Source of the DNA: Glutamicibacter sp. JL.03c
GTDB taxonomy: Bacteria; Actinomycetota; Actinomycetes; Actinomycetales; Micrococcaceae
Direction: 5' to 3'
NCBI RefSeq assembly: GCF_025854375.1
Contig: NZ_CP107575.1
Coordinates: 2,728,001-2,792,000 of the forward strand
Length of the DNA stretch: 64,000 bases
A model generated the notes under the pieces. It was not told the DNA's origin. It was given only the letters and a program-made list of their open reading frames with translations, and searched no databases. Below, piece by piece: positions 53,601 through 61,723 of the stretch; the first letter of the stretch is position 1, and every line of letters starts with the position of its first letter. The position numbers were made by a program, and so were the translations under genes.

Positions 53601-54185
53601 CTTGATGGATACGTAGTCCACGTCGTCGCGGGCCAGCAGTGCGGTGGTGCCTTCGAGCCGGCGGGCGGCTTCGCCCTGGCCGAGGATGGCTTCGCCCAGG
53701 AGGTTGACGTTCAGGTTGACGCCTTCGCGCTTGATCTTCTTGATGGCTCCGCCGAGCTTTGCGTCGGAGGCATCGATGATCAAGTGGCCCACCATCTCGC
53801 GCAGGACCTTGCGTGCGATGGGAACAACCACCTGCGGAACTACGGGTGCCATGACACCGCCAAGGCCCACAGCCTTGCGCATGTACCACGGCAGGAAGCT
53901 TGGAACCTTGGGGGCCAGCTTCTTGAGGTTGGCGGCCGCCACGCTCAGGTCTTCGGGGCGGATGACTCCGTCGACGAATCCCACGGTGAAGTCCAAGCCG
54001 TTGGGATCCTTGAGCACACCGGCCAGTCGGGCGGCCGCGGCATCAACAGGATAGTCGGATGCCTCGGTGAGCCAGCGGCGCACCAACGCGATGACATCTT
54101 CGGCAAGGTCTGCTGGAGAAGTAAGCGGGTTGCCCGCAGCATCTACTGCTGCTGGCACGGTGTGCGGGGTGGAGAGTGAAGACAC
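50667..54185 (-). CDS. putA: bifunctional proline dehydrogenase / glutamate semialdehyde dehydrogenase PutA
   Basis: A 1172-residue two-domain enzyme. The proline dehydrogenase barrel fills about 80-480 (LNVNLLGEAILGQGEA, INLDMEEYKDLELT, VRVVKGANLPMETMEA). The aldehyde dehydrogenase domain is about 530-1020 (TPPWNFPMAIPAGSTL, LLAETSGKNAI with the general base Glu, FGHAGQKCSAASLVVL with catalytic Cys about 766). The C-terminal 150 residues form the extra domain of long PutAs; there is no N-terminal ribbon-helix-helix, so it is not a DNA-binding PutA. It oxidises proline to glutamate with FAD and NAD+ on the membrane's inner face. Divergent from the LysR gene, with an operator between. Confidence 0.96.
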   Translation of the reverse strand: MSSLSTPHTVPAAVDAAGNPLTSPADLAEDVIALVRRWLTEASDYPVDAAAARLAGVLKDPNGLDFTVGFVDGVIRPEDLSVAAANLKKLAPKVPSFLPWYMRKAVGLGGVMAPVVPQVVVPIARKVLREMVGHLIIDASDAKLGGAIKKIKREGVNLNVNLLGEAILGQGEAARRLEGTTALLARDDVDYVSIKVSSTVAPHNHWAFDEAVEHIVEKLSPLYELAARSPKKKFINLDMEEYKDLELTIAVFTQILSKPEFKDLPAGIVLQAYLPDALSAMIELQQFSAARVAKGGAPIKVRVVKGANLPMETMEADIHGWPLATWHSKQDSDTSYKSVLEYALRPDHVKNVRIGVAGHNLFDVALAWLLAKARNVTDGIEFEMLLGMATGQAEAVRREVGSLLLYTPVVHPQEFDVAIAYLIRRLEEGASQENFMSAVFELSKNEQLFEREKNRFLASLAALGNEVPAPHRVQNRQVQDPALAQAIEGFAEGSTEFFNTPDTDPDLAQNRTWGREILGKMEASPLGKDLVKANTINAAGELDEAIAMGVDASSGWQALGSAKRAEILHRAGLLFEERRAMLLEVLGSECGKTIDQGDVEISEAIDFAHYYSLLGRELDEVDGAKYVPSKLTVVTPPWNFPMAIPAGSTLSALAAGSAVIIKPATQAARVGSMMVQCLWDAGVPKDVLQLVFVGDRSLGQQLVSDERVDRLILTGGYETAQLFRSFRKDLPLLAETSGKNAIIVTPHADLDLAARDVVQSAFGHAGQKCSAASLVVLVGSVADSRRFNNQLIDAVKSLKVGYPWNPESQMGPMIGEPGEKLKRGLTTLGDGERWAIEPKQLDDSGKLYSPGVRYGVQRGSEYHLTEYFGPILGVMTAQNLEEAVQIVNEVDYGLTSGLHSLDRGEMAYWLDNIQAGNIYVNRGITGAIVQRQPFGGWKKSAIGAGTKAGGPNYLIGMGSWVDAPVKDTASLSRFDEQLLAAAELDQSQAQWLTSALGSDKYWWNTEFNQAKDRSGLIAERNVFRYCSVDVAVRFEQATSGQGLAEALRVVAAGVTAGSRVHLSLDADLPRELRNLLAEHSVTVVRENAEQFAAHAAKLAAKTGPDSAARIRLIGGSVKDIAEATDGKPDVAIYASPVTASGRVEMLPFLHEQAVSITAHRFGTPNHLSDGLV

Positions 54186-54328
54186 TTAGTGGTCCCTTCG
54201 ATGCAAAGTTATTCAGTCTAGGTTCGGCACCGAACGTTGATGTCGTTATGGCTTTTTCGGACGCTGATTTCCGTGCAAAAAAGCTGTGTGCAAATTCGAG
54301 TATGAACCTAAGTTGCGTTAAGCAAAAG

Positions 54329-54360
54329 CGAACAAAACCGAAGATATTTGTTCGGGTTTG
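54329..54360. promoter_or_regulatory. nested inverted repeats between putA and lysR
   Basis: Perfect CGAACAAA (54329-54336) ... TTTGTTCG (54347-54354) with a 10-base spacer, plus overlapping CAAAACCGAA (54333-54342) ... TTCGGGTTTG (54351-54360) with one mismatch. The spacing fits a LysR-type site (two half-sites, about 18 bp between centres) and lies 52 bases before the LysR gene. Confidence 0.65.
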
Positions 54361-54411
54361 CTAAAGTATTGAGGCAGGTCACAAACCTCCCAAAGAAACG
54401 GCGGAAAACCG

Positions 54412-55374
54412 GTGCTTGAACTGCGACGACTTCGACTTCTCCGGGAGCTCAGCATCCGCGGAACCATCGCCGAAGTGGCCGATTCCCTGAGCTACTCCCC
54501 CTCCTCGGTTTCCCAGCAGCTCAGCCAGCTGGAAGCCGAAGTCGGCGTCCCCCTGCTGCGCCGCACGGGACGCACACTGAAGCTCACCGCCCAGGCCCAG
54601 CTGCTGGTCGCCCACACCGAAACCCTGCTCGAGGCCATGGAGCACGCCGAAGCGGATCTCGCCGGCACCATGTCCAAGGTCGCGGGCACCGTGCGGCTGG
54701 CCGTTTTCCAAACCGCCATGCTCGCCCTGATGCCGCCGGTGCTGCGCGAACTGCGTGAAAAATACCCGGAACTGCGCGTGGAAATGAGCCAGCAGGAACC
54801 GGCCGACGCCCTGCAGGAAACCAGCAGCCGCAGCTTCGATCTGGTGGTGGCCGAGCAGTATTCCGGGCACTCGGCTCCGCACTACGCCAGCCTCGACCGG
54901 CGCGTGCTGACGCACGACCCCATCCGCCTCGCCCTGCCGGCACGCGGAGCGAAAGGCAACGAGGACTTCGACCGGGTCACCCTGCTGGAACACGCCGCCA
55001 CCTTGCCCTGGGTGGTGGAGCCCGACGGGGCAGCCAGCCGCCACTGGGCCCTGCAAGCGTGCCGCCTGGCAGGCTTCGAACCTGATCTGCGCTACGAAAC
55101 CGCCGATCTGCAAGCCCACGTGGAATTGGTACAGACCGGAAATGCCGTGGCCATGCTCCCTGATCTGGTGCTGCGCTCGAACTTCGACACGCTGCGCACC
55201 GTGGATTTGCCCGGTGCCCCGGCCCGCACCATCTTCACCGCGATGCGCCACTCTTCGACCAAGTCACCCGGGATTCAGGCGGTGCGCAACATGCTGCATG
55301 CACAGCCGGGAATGAGTGATGCAGATGACTCGGTAATTTTGGCTACACCCAAAGACTTCGATACGGTCGATTAG
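54412..55374 (+). CDS. LysR-family regulator of the put genes
   Basis: A 320-residue LysR protein; the winged helix is at 1-65 (LRRLRLLRELSIRGTIAEVADSLSYSPSSVSQQLSQLEAEVGVPLLRR). GTG start. The effector domain starts near residue 90 and ends in a hydrophilic tail. It sits between divergent putA and downstream putP, both in the proline pathway, so it is probably their regulator with proline as effector. Inverted repeats at 54329 and 55433 are candidate binding sites for it. Confidence 0.9.
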   Translation: MLELRRLRLLRELSIRGTIAEVADSLSYSPSSVSQQLSQLEAEVGVPLLRRTGRTLKLTAQAQLLVAHTETLLEAMEHAEADLAGTMSKVAGTVRLAVFQTAMLALMPPVLRELREKYPELRVEMSQQEPADALQETSSRSFDLVVAEQYSGHSAPHYASLDRRVLTHDPIRLALPARGAKGNEDFDRVTLLEHAATLPWVVEPDGAASRHWALQACRLAGFEPDLRYETADLQAHVELVQTGNAVAMLPDLVLRSNFDTLRTVDLPGAPARTIFTAMRHSSTKSPGIQAVRNMLHAQPGMSDADDSVILATPKDFDTVD

Positions 55375-55432
55375 GAAAACGCACACTCCAGACAGTTATG
55401 GCACTTGCGACAAAGCGCAGAATTCGTGTCAT

Positions 55433-55451
55433 AGTGGTGACTCGCACCACT
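55433..55451 (+). promoter_or_regulatory. inverted repeat before putP
   Basis: Perfect AGTGGTG (55433-55439) / CACCACT (55445-55451), 5-base spacer, 58 bases before putP. It overlaps a weak possible -10 (CATAGT at 55430; TTGCGA at 55405). Sequence is unlike the putA-side repeat, so it may be bound by a different factor. Confidence 0.4.
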
Positions 55452-55508
55452 TGAATCCGAGTTCCGGATCACGTCAACGATTCGGGACAGCAACGGTAAT
55501 GAGGAACA

Positions 55509-57014
55509 ATGTCCGACCAGACTTTCCAGATGATCGCGATCGCAATTTACATGGCCGCCATGCTTGGCATCGGCTATGTCGCGTATCGCCGCACCAACAA
55601 TATTGACGACTACATGCTGGCCGACCGCGGCCTGAAACCGTGGGTGGCCGCACTGTCGGCCGGCGCCTCCGACATGTCCGGCTGGCTGCTCATGGGCCTG
55701 CCTGGCGCCATCTACCTCGGCGGCCTGCACGAGGCTTGGATCGCCATCGGCCTGCTCATCGGCGCGTGGCTGAACTGGAAGTATGTCGCTCCGCGACTAC
55801 GTTCCTACACTGCCATCTCGGAGAACGCCATCACCATCCCGAGCTTCTTCGAGAAGCGGCTGAAGGACAACGCGCACCTGCTGCGCATCGGCTCTGCGGT
55901 AATCATCCTGGTGTTCTTCACCTTCTATGTCTCTTCGGGCATGGTAGCCGCCGGCAAGTTCTTCGAGGCCTCCTTCGGCTGGCCCTATCTCACCGGCATG
56001 TTCTTCGTTGCCGTCATTACCCTGCTCTACACCCTGTTCGGCGGCTTCCTCGGAGCTTCGCTGACCGACATGGTCCAGGGCGTCTTGATGTTCCTCGCGC
56101 TGATCGCCGTGCCGATCGTCGCCGTGATCAACATGGGCAACGTGGGAAATATCGGGTCCCAGATCACCGAAATCAACGCCGATGCGTTCAACCTGTTCTC
56201 GTCCTTCAATGACAACAGCGCAATCCTCGCCGCCGTGGCTATCTTCTCCACCGCCGCCTGGGGCCTTGGCTACTTCGGCCAGCCGCATATCATCGTGCGC
56301 TTCATGGCGTTGCGTACCCCGGCTGAAGCCAAGACCGCCCGCCGCATCGGCATTGGCTGGATGTTCCTGACGTCCCTGGGCGCTATTCTCACCGCGTTCA
56401 TCGGCGTCGCCCATTTCGCCGACAATCCACTGGATAAGTCGACGAGCGAAACCGTCTTCCTGCTGCTGAGCCAGACCTTCTTCCACCCGCTGATTGCCGG
56501 ATTGGTGCTGGCCGCAGTGCTGGCAGCGATCATGTCCACCATGTCCTCGCAACTGATCGTTTGCTCCTCGGCCCTGGTAGAAGACCTGTACAACATCGCT
56601 GGACGCAAGGCCTCGCCGAAGGCACTGGTCAACCTGGGCCGTTCCGGCGTGCTGCTGATCGCGATCATTGCCGCGGTGCTGGCATTGAACCCGAACTCCT
56701 CGATCCTGGAGCTCGTGTCCTTCGCCTGGGCCGGCTTCGGCGCCGCCTTCGGCCCGATCGTCCTGCTTGCCCTGTACTGGCGCAAGCTCACTGCCGTTGG
56801 CGGATTTGCCGGCATGGTGTCCGGTGCCGTCGTGGTCTTCATCTGGGGCAACATCAAGCCGCTCTCCTCGGCCATGTACGAAATCGTTCCAGGTTTCATC
56901 GTTGCCCTGGTGGTTGCTTGGCTCGTCTCGCGAGCCACCTACCGTCCGAACCCGACCATCGACGCAGAATTCAGCGAGATGGAAAAGGAAGTCGGTTCGA
57001 AGGTCACCGCCTAG
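55509..57014 (+). CDS. putP: sodium/proline symporter PutP
   Basis: A 501-residue symporter of the SSS family with about 13 helices. Key patterns are DYMLADRGLKPWVAALSAGASDMSGWLLMGLPGAIYLGG in helices 2-3 (Na+ and proline site), GQPHIIVRFMALRTP, and SSQLIVCSSALVEDLY in helix 9. It imports proline with Na+, feeding PutA. ATG start with GAGGAAC upstream. Ends at a terminator. Confidence 0.95.
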   Translation: MSDQTFQMIAIAIYMAAMLGIGYVAYRRTNNIDDYMLADRGLKPWVAALSAGASDMSGWLLMGLPGAIYLGGLHEAWIAIGLLIGAWLNWKYVAPRLRSYTAISENAITIPSFFEKRLKDNAHLLRIGSAVIILVFFTFYVSSGMVAAGKFFEASFGWPYLTGMFFVAVITLLYTLFGGFLGASLTDMVQGVLMFLALIAVPIVAVINMGNVGNIGSQITEINADAFNLFSSFNDNSAILAAVAIFSTAAWGLGYFGQPHIIVRFMALRTPAEAKTARRIGIGWMFLTSLGAILTAFIGVAHFADNPLDKSTSETVFLLLSQTFFHPLIAGLVLAAVLAAIMSTMSSQLIVCSSALVEDLYNIAGRKASPKALVNLGRSGVLLIAIIAAVLALNPNSSILELVSFAWAGFGAAFGPIVLLALYWRKLTAVGGFAGMVSGAVVVFIWGNIKPLSSAMYEIVPGFIVALVVAWLVSRATYRPNPTIDAEFSEMEKEVGSKVTA

Positions 57015-57027
57015 GAATCCACCGATC

Positions 57028-57080
57028 AAGCTTCCCGCAGCTGCACACCGCACTGGTACGCAGCAGCGGGAAGCTTTTTT
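57028..57080 (+). terminator. intrinsic terminator of putP
   Basis: AAGCTTCCCGC (57028-57038) pairs with GCGGGAAGCTT (57066-57076); the stem is extended inside by CAGC/GCTG with one mismatch. A run of T's (57075-57080) follows. Confidence 0.92.
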
Positions 57081-57177
57081 CATACCCCGCAGGCCTCGAT
57101 GTCGCACCTGATTAACCGTCCTGGGCACAGTAGCCTTGAGCTATGCCCGATGTCCCGAGCTGGAAGGAACTACCACG

Positions 57178-58581
57178 ATGAGCACCCAGAATAAATTCAC
57201 CCACTGGCAGCGCACCGAAACCCAGTTCCTGGCCGCAGATCCCAAAGCTGTCTATTCCATTGTCGGCAACCTCTCGCAAACCGGCCTCTGGATGAAAAGC
57301 TTTGACGGCTTTATCGTCCACGATGACCAGCGGGGCGTTGGCACCAAGGTGGATCTCCTGCCACCCGGCAAGGTTTTCGGTGCGCTGCACCGCAACACCG
57401 CACCGTCGGCAACCATCACCCGGCGCAATCATCAAACGCGCATGATCGAGGTCACCCAGCCACAGCCAGCTGGCGAGATGACGCTGCGCTGGCAGGTCGA
57501 TGAACACGAGAATGGCTGCCTGGTGCACTTCACCGTCCGGCTCTCCGGTCCCGGCACCACGGCGTTCAAGTTCACCGTAGCCAACGCCTTGTGCAAGGAT
57601 TTCGCCGTGGCAGCGGCAAGGCTCTACAAGATCGTTGCGCCCACCGCCCACCGCAAGCGCGATGCACAGATCGTGATATCCGGCGGCCGCGGATTCCTTG
57701 GCCGCAACCTCGCCGCCGATCTGGTCTGCCGAGGCATGTCCGTAGCGGTGCTCACCCGCAATGCGGAAGCCGATTTCCCTGCCGAACAGTTCATCTGGGA
57801 CGGCGTGCACCAAGGCCCATGGACCGGCGCACTGCGCAGCGACCACCCGGTTCACCTGATCAATTTGGCCGGCGAGCGCGTGGACAAACGCAATACCCCG
57901 GCAAACATCGCGGCCCTCACCGACTCGCGAGTGACCTCCACCCAGGCTCTGGCGCAGGCCGCAGCCTCGGCACCGAAGCTGGCCACCTGGATCCAATCGA
58001 GCACCACCGCGATCTTCGGCGATGCCGGCGAAGCCGAGCTGACCGAGTCCAGCCCCATCCCCAGCGACCACCGCGCGCTGCCCGAAATGACCGGCGTCGC
58101 TTCGGCTTGGGAGCAGGCCTTTGGTGAAGCAGAGGTGAACGCCGAGCAACGCTACATCCTGCGCACCTCGCTGGTGATGCACCCCGATGCTCCGTTGCTC
58201 GGCCCCCTGAACATGCTGGTGAACACCGGTCTGGGCGGAGCGATGGGCAACGGCCAGCAGTGGTTCAGCTGGATCGGCTTGCAGGATTGGCTGCACCTGA
58301 TCCGTTGCATGCTTGGACTCGAAGAGCCACAGATCCCGGCAGGCCTGGTTCATGGAACCAGTCCCTGGCCATTGCGGAACACCGAAGTCATGGCCGCCCT
58401 TCGCTCCATCGCCGGACTGCCAGGCCTGCCAACCGGGTCCGTCCTGCCCAGGATTGGCGCCGCTGCCATGGGTTCCAATGCACGTGTGGCCCTGACCGGA
58501 CGAAAAGTCACCAGCGAAGTCCTGGCCCAAGCCGGTTTTGAATTCCGGGAAACGGATTTCGCGGCAACCATCGCTGGCTAG
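57178..58581 (+). CDS. SRPBCC-domain fused to TIGR01777-type epimerase
   Basis: A 467-residue fusion starting at ATG 57178, seven bases after AAGGAAC; the frame reads further upstream without a ribosome site. Residues about 1-155 form an SRPBCC (polyketide cyclase-like) domain (FLAADPKAVYSIVGNLSQTGLWMKSFDGF). Residues about 165-460 are a TIGR01777 sugar-epimerase-like Rossmann domain, with VISGGRGFLGRNLAADLV for NAD(P) and LINLAGERVDKR. Homologues with both domains are common in actinobacteria but unassigned. Lipid-binding plus reductase/epimerase function is a guess. Confidence 0.87.
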   Translation: MSTQNKFTHWQRTETQFLAADPKAVYSIVGNLSQTGLWMKSFDGFIVHDDQRGVGTKVDLLPPGKVFGALHRNTAPSATITRRNHQTRMIEVTQPQPAGEMTLRWQVDEHENGCLVHFTVRLSGPGTTAFKFTVANALCKDFAVAAARLYKIVAPTAHRKRDAQIVISGGRGFLGRNLAADLVCRGMSVAVLTRNAEADFPAEQFIWDGVHQGPWTGALRSDHPVHLINLAGERVDKRNTPANIAALTDSRVTSTQALAQAAASAPKLATWIQSSTTAIFGDAGEAELTESSPIPSDHRALPEMTGVASAWEQAFGEAEVNAEQRYILRTSLVMHPDAPLLGPLNMLVNTGLGGAMGNGQQWFSWIGLQDWLHLIRCMLGLEEPQIPAGLVHGTSPWPLRNTEVMAALRSIAGLPGLPTGSVLPRIGAAAMGSNARVALTGRKVTSEVLAQAGFEFRETDFAATIAG

Positions 58582-58612
58582 ACGGTTGAAATAGTCGGTA
58601 ACCTTACCTGCC

Positions 58613-58676
58613 CATTGACCCCACACCCCGGACTTTCGCCTGGTCATAGGCCAAATACCACGGCGCGGGGTCAATG
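58613..58676 (+). promoter_or_regulatory. long-range inverted repeat, first of two before the ATP-grasp gene
   Basis: Perfect 10-base arms CATTGACCCC (58613-58622) and GGGGTCAATG (58667-58676), 44 bases apart, with a small internal hairpin (GCCT/AGGC). No T-run follows. It may end the preceding transcript or form part of a structured leader of the ATP-grasp/NylB-like operon. Confidence 0.5.
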
Positions 58677-58729
58677 TTCACCGCGCGTTCATCGCAAAAG
58701 TCTCTGTTGCTCACGAACAGCCTTGAGCA

Positions 58730-58780
58730 TGAAACTGTCACGCATTCTGTCGTGCCCTCGACCTCCATCGGACAGTTTCA
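58730..58780 (+). promoter_or_regulatory. inverted repeat abutting the ATP-grasp ribosome site
   Basis: Perfect 10-base arms TGAAACTGTC (58730-58739) and GACAGTTTCA (58771-58780), 31-base loop. The right arm ends directly before AAGGACAG (58781), the ribosome site of the ATP-grasp gene. Folding could affect translation start. Confidence 0.55.
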
Positions 58781-58797
58781 AAGGACAGCAACACATC

Positions 58798-60423
58798 ATG
58801 GCCAATATCCTTGAAGCCCACGCCCCGGCTTCTCGTCCCCGCATGCCCAAGCCAAGCGACCTGGACAAGCTGCGTCACAAAGCACGCACCGCTACAGATC
58901 ATCTGAGCGCCAACGTGGCTGTTGATGCCGCCTACAACCAGGAAATGCCAGAGGCGATCTCCAACAAGGTCCTGCCCTTTGAACGCAAACTGAAGAACAT
59001 GAGCGAAGTCCGCCATTTCTTCCGCACCAACAAAACCCCGATCTTCTTCCTCGGTGCCACCCCGGTCAACCTGCTCGGCCTTGACCGCTGGGTCCGCAAG
59101 TTCAGCTACATCACCTACTACGACGGCTGGGATGGCCACCACCCTCGCGTCTTCACTCCAGCCGAGAAACCCTACATCGAATTCCAGAGCGCCGAAGAGA
59201 TCAACAACTGGCTGCTGGAAAACCCGGAAGTTCGCGAATACATCGACTCCCAGTGCACCCCAGGCGGGCCGCGGCCCAAAATAGCCATGGTGTTCTTCGA
59301 CGAGGACACCGAAGCCATCTGCGAGGAACTGGGCTATGACCTGATCCTGCCCTCCGCCGCCCTGCGGGAGGAACTGGACTCGAAGATTGTCACCACCAAG
59401 CTCGGCGACGCCGCCGGTGCCCCGTCAGTCCCCAACATCCTGGGCAAGGCCTCGAGCTACGAAGAGCTCATGGCTCTGGCTGATGAAGCAGGGCTGGGTG
59501 ACGATCTGGTCGTCCAGACGCCGTACGGCGATTCGGGAAAGACCACCTTCTTCATCGACTCACCGCAGCAGTGGAAGCACTATTCCAAGAACATCATCGG
59601 AGAAGAGCTCAAGGTGATGAAGCGGATCAATAACCAGCCGGTCGCGGTGGAAGCGGTGCTCACCGGTTGCGGCACCGTAGTCGGCCCGATCCTGACCGAA
59701 CTCGCCGGCTACAAGGAGCTGACCCCATACAAGGGCGGCTGGTGCGGAAACGAGATGCACCCTGATGTGCTCACCGATTCGCAGCGTTCACGCACCATCG
59801 ATCTGGTCCGCAAGGTCGGCAACGGCCTGGAATCCGCCGGCTACCGCGGGTTCTTCGAAGTCGATGTCCTGGTGGATACCGACACCGACGAGGTCTACCT
59901 CGGGGAGCTGAATCCGCGGATCTCCGGAGCCAGCGCCATCACCAACGTCACCGCAGGGGCCTATGCCGACGTGCCGCTCTTCCTCTTCCACCTTCTTGAA
60001 TTCCTGGATGTCGAATTCGAGCTGGATGTTGACGAAATCAACGAACGGTGGGAGGAGATGAGCGGTGCCGATGTCTGGAGCCACATGATCATCAAGGAAA
60101 CCGATGACATTCTCCAGTACATCACCCATGCTCCCCGCACCGGAAAATACTTCCTCGACTCGCGAGGCAAGCTCCAGTTCTCCCGCGCCGCCCTGGACTG
60201 GCACCAACTGCAATCCCACAAAGAAGCATTTTTCCTGCGCATCTACGGCGTAGAAGACTACCGTTGGAAAGGGGCCGACCTTGGGGTCCTGGTCACCAAG
60301 GCCAAACTGCAATACGAAGGCAAGAAGAAGACCAAGCTCAGCATCGACGCCAAGCACTTCATCTCCTCTATCCGCTCCCAGTACAAGGGCATTGACGTTC
60401 CAACGGCAGAGCATGGCAACTGA
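58798..60423 (+). CDS. ATP-grasp enzyme (biotin carboxylase-like)
   Basis: A 541-residue protein. The ATG at 58798 follows an AAGGACAG site; longer in-frame versions would start in the leader. The first 110 residues are family-specific; a pre-ATP-grasp domain and an ATP-grasp fold follow. VVQTPYGDSGKTTFFI is the glycine-rich ATP loop, FFEVDVLVDTDTDEVYLGELNPRISGAS carries the metal-binding E and N (GELNPR), and SAALREELDSKIVTTKLGDAAGAPSVP is the entry segment. Commonly labelled biotin carboxylase, but no biotin carrier domain is present. An amide- or ester-forming ligase is as likely. It overlaps a NylB-like hydrolase gene by 11 bases. Confidence 0.85.
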   Translation: MANILEAHAPASRPRMPKPSDLDKLRHKARTATDHLSANVAVDAAYNQEMPEAISNKVLPFERKLKNMSEVRHFFRTNKTPIFFLGATPVNLLGLDRWVRKFSYITYYDGWDGHHPRVFTPAEKPYIEFQSAEEINNWLLENPEVREYIDSQCTPGGPRPKIAMVFFDEDTEAICEELGYDLILPSAALREELDSKIVTTKLGDAAGAPSVPNILGKASSYEELMALADEAGLGDDLVVQTPYGDSGKTTFFIDSPQQWKHYSKNIIGEELKVMKRINNQPVAVEAVLTGCGTVVGPILTELAGYKELTPYKGGWCGNEMHPDVLTDSQRSRTIDLVRKVGNGLESAGYRGFFEVDVLVDTDTDEVYLGELNPRISGASAITNVTAGAYADVPLFLFHLLEFLDVEFELDVDEINERWEEMSGADVWSHMIIKETDDILQYITHAPRTGKYFLDSRGKLQFSRAALDWHQLQSHKEAFFLRIYGVEDYRWKGADLGVLVTKAKLQYEGKKKTKLSIDAKHFISSIRSQYKGIDVPTAEHGN

Positions 60424-61642
60424 GGCCACCGACGCCGCGCCACAGTCGGCACAAGCCTCCGGGGACTCCAGCAAGGCGCTGAATATCGCCAACTGGCAGT
60501 ACCCGCAGAACATCAAGCGCTCCTTCCAGAACATCGCCCGCATCCACCCCACTGTGAAGGTTTCCCGCGGTGATGGCCCTATAGTGAAACTGCACTTGGC
60601 CGAAGAGAAAATGGGCAAGCTGGAAGTAGCGAAGGCCAGCATCACCGACCCTGCGCTGACCGTGCGCGGGGTGATGCATGCGACCAATACCGACGCGGTG
60701 CTCATCATGCACAATGGCCGCATCCTCTGGGAAAAGTACTACAACACCATGACCTCGCTGACGGACCATCTGCTGATGTCGGTGAGCAAGACCGTGGTCG
60801 GCACCCTGGCCGGTGCGCTTATCGACGCAGGCCTGCTTGATCCCGAGCAAGAGGTCACCACCTATGTCCCGGCGCTTGCCACCAGCGGCTACGCCGGAGC
60901 CCGGGTGCGCGACATCCTGGATATGCGCTCGGGCATCAAGTTCTCCGAAGAGTACCTTGATCCGGGCGCCGAAGTCCGCCTGCTCGAAGAGGCCATCGGC
61001 TGGGCGCCGGCCCATGGAAAGGTGGGTCCGATCGGCATGTACGAATTCTTGCGGACCTTGCAGTCCAAGTCGGAGCACGGCGGCGCATTCGAGTATCGTT
61101 CCTGCGAAACCGACGTGCTGGGCTGGGTGCTCGAATCGGTGGGCGGCGCGCCAATGCAGGAACTGCTCTCTGACTACATCTGGTCGAAAATCGGTGCCCA
61201 GCAAGACCTGGTGATGGGTGTAGACCAGTTCGGCACCGGCATGTTCGATGGAGGTTTTAATGCCACGCTGCGCGATCTGGCCCGCTTCGGGCATATGTAT
61301 GTCAACGGAGGCCGGGCCCTGACCGGCAAGCAGGTCATTTCGGAAAAATGGCTGGCCGATACCTTCGACGTAGACCCGCTGCAGCAACAGGCCTTCGCCC
61401 AATCGCCGAGCGACAACATGATGCCCGGCGGACGCTACCGCAACCAGATCTGGTTCCCCAACCCGGCCACGAATGCGGCCGTGGCACTGGGCATCCACGG
61501 CCAGATGATCTACATGGATCCGGCTACCAAGCTGGTTGCGGTCAAGCTCTCCAGCTGGCCCTTGCCCCAGGATGCCTCAAAGCTCTTTCCGACAATCAGG
61601 GCCTTTGAAGCGGTCTCCAACTATCTGGCAACGCGCGAATAA
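60413..61642 (+). CDS. NylB-like (6-aminohexanoate-dimer hydrolase family) serine hydrolase
   Basis: A 409-residue beta-lactamase-fold hydrolase; ATG at 60413 inside the ATP-grasp gene end. Catalytic SxxK is in HLLMSVSKTVVGTLAGALID, the Tyr box is AFEYRSCETDVLGW, and GIHGQMIYMDPATKLVAVKLSSWP forms the third box. These match NylB, the nylon-oligomer hydrolase of Arthrobacter, closely by eye: MSVSK, EYVDP-type EEYLDPGAEV, the Tyr-x-Ser-x-x-Thr-Asp box and KLSSWP. The first 75 residues, lacking a signal peptide, precede the fold. It likely cleaves a linear amide or ester in the cytosol. The natural substrate may be the product of the adjacent ATP-grasp enzyme. Confidence 0.88.
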   Translation: MATEATDAAPQSAQASGDSSKALNIANWQYPQNIKRSFQNIARIHPTVKVSRGDGPIVKLHLAEEKMGKLEVAKASITDPALTVRGVMHATNTDAVLIMHNGRILWEKYYNTMTSLTDHLLMSVSKTVVGTLAGALIDAGLLDPEQEVTTYVPALATSGYAGARVRDILDMRSGIKFSEEYLDPGAEVRLLEEAIGWAPAHGKVGPIGMYEFLRTLQSKSEHGGAFEYRSCETDVLGWVLESVGGAPMQELLSDYIWSKIGAQQDLVMGVDQFGTGMFDGGFNATLRDLARFGHMYVNGGRALTGKQVISEKWLADTFDVDPLQQQAFAQSPSDNMMPGGRYRNQIWFPNPATNAAVALGIHGQMIYMDPATKLVAVKLSSWPLPQDASKLFPTIRAFEAVSNYLATRE

Positions 61643-61656
61643 CGGCCAGCTCTTCC

Positions 61657-61695
61657 AACGGACAATGCACCCACCGTGTGGGTGCATTGTCCGTT
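61657..61695. terminator. bidirectional terminator
   Basis: Perfect 17-bp stem AACGGACAATGCACCCA (61657-61673) with 61679-61695, 5-base loop, then TTCTTG. Ends the ATP-grasp/NylB-like operon and, on the other strand, the decarboxylase gene. Confidence 0.9.
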
Positions 61696-61723
61696 TCTTG
61701 CCGTCTGCAGATGGTTCCTCAGG

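Noticed and set aside
58615-58797. Longer start for the ATP-grasp gene adding 61 residues
   Set aside because: The added part is translated from the inverted-repeat leader, has no family similarity and no ribosome site, while ATG 58798 has AAGGACAG upstream.
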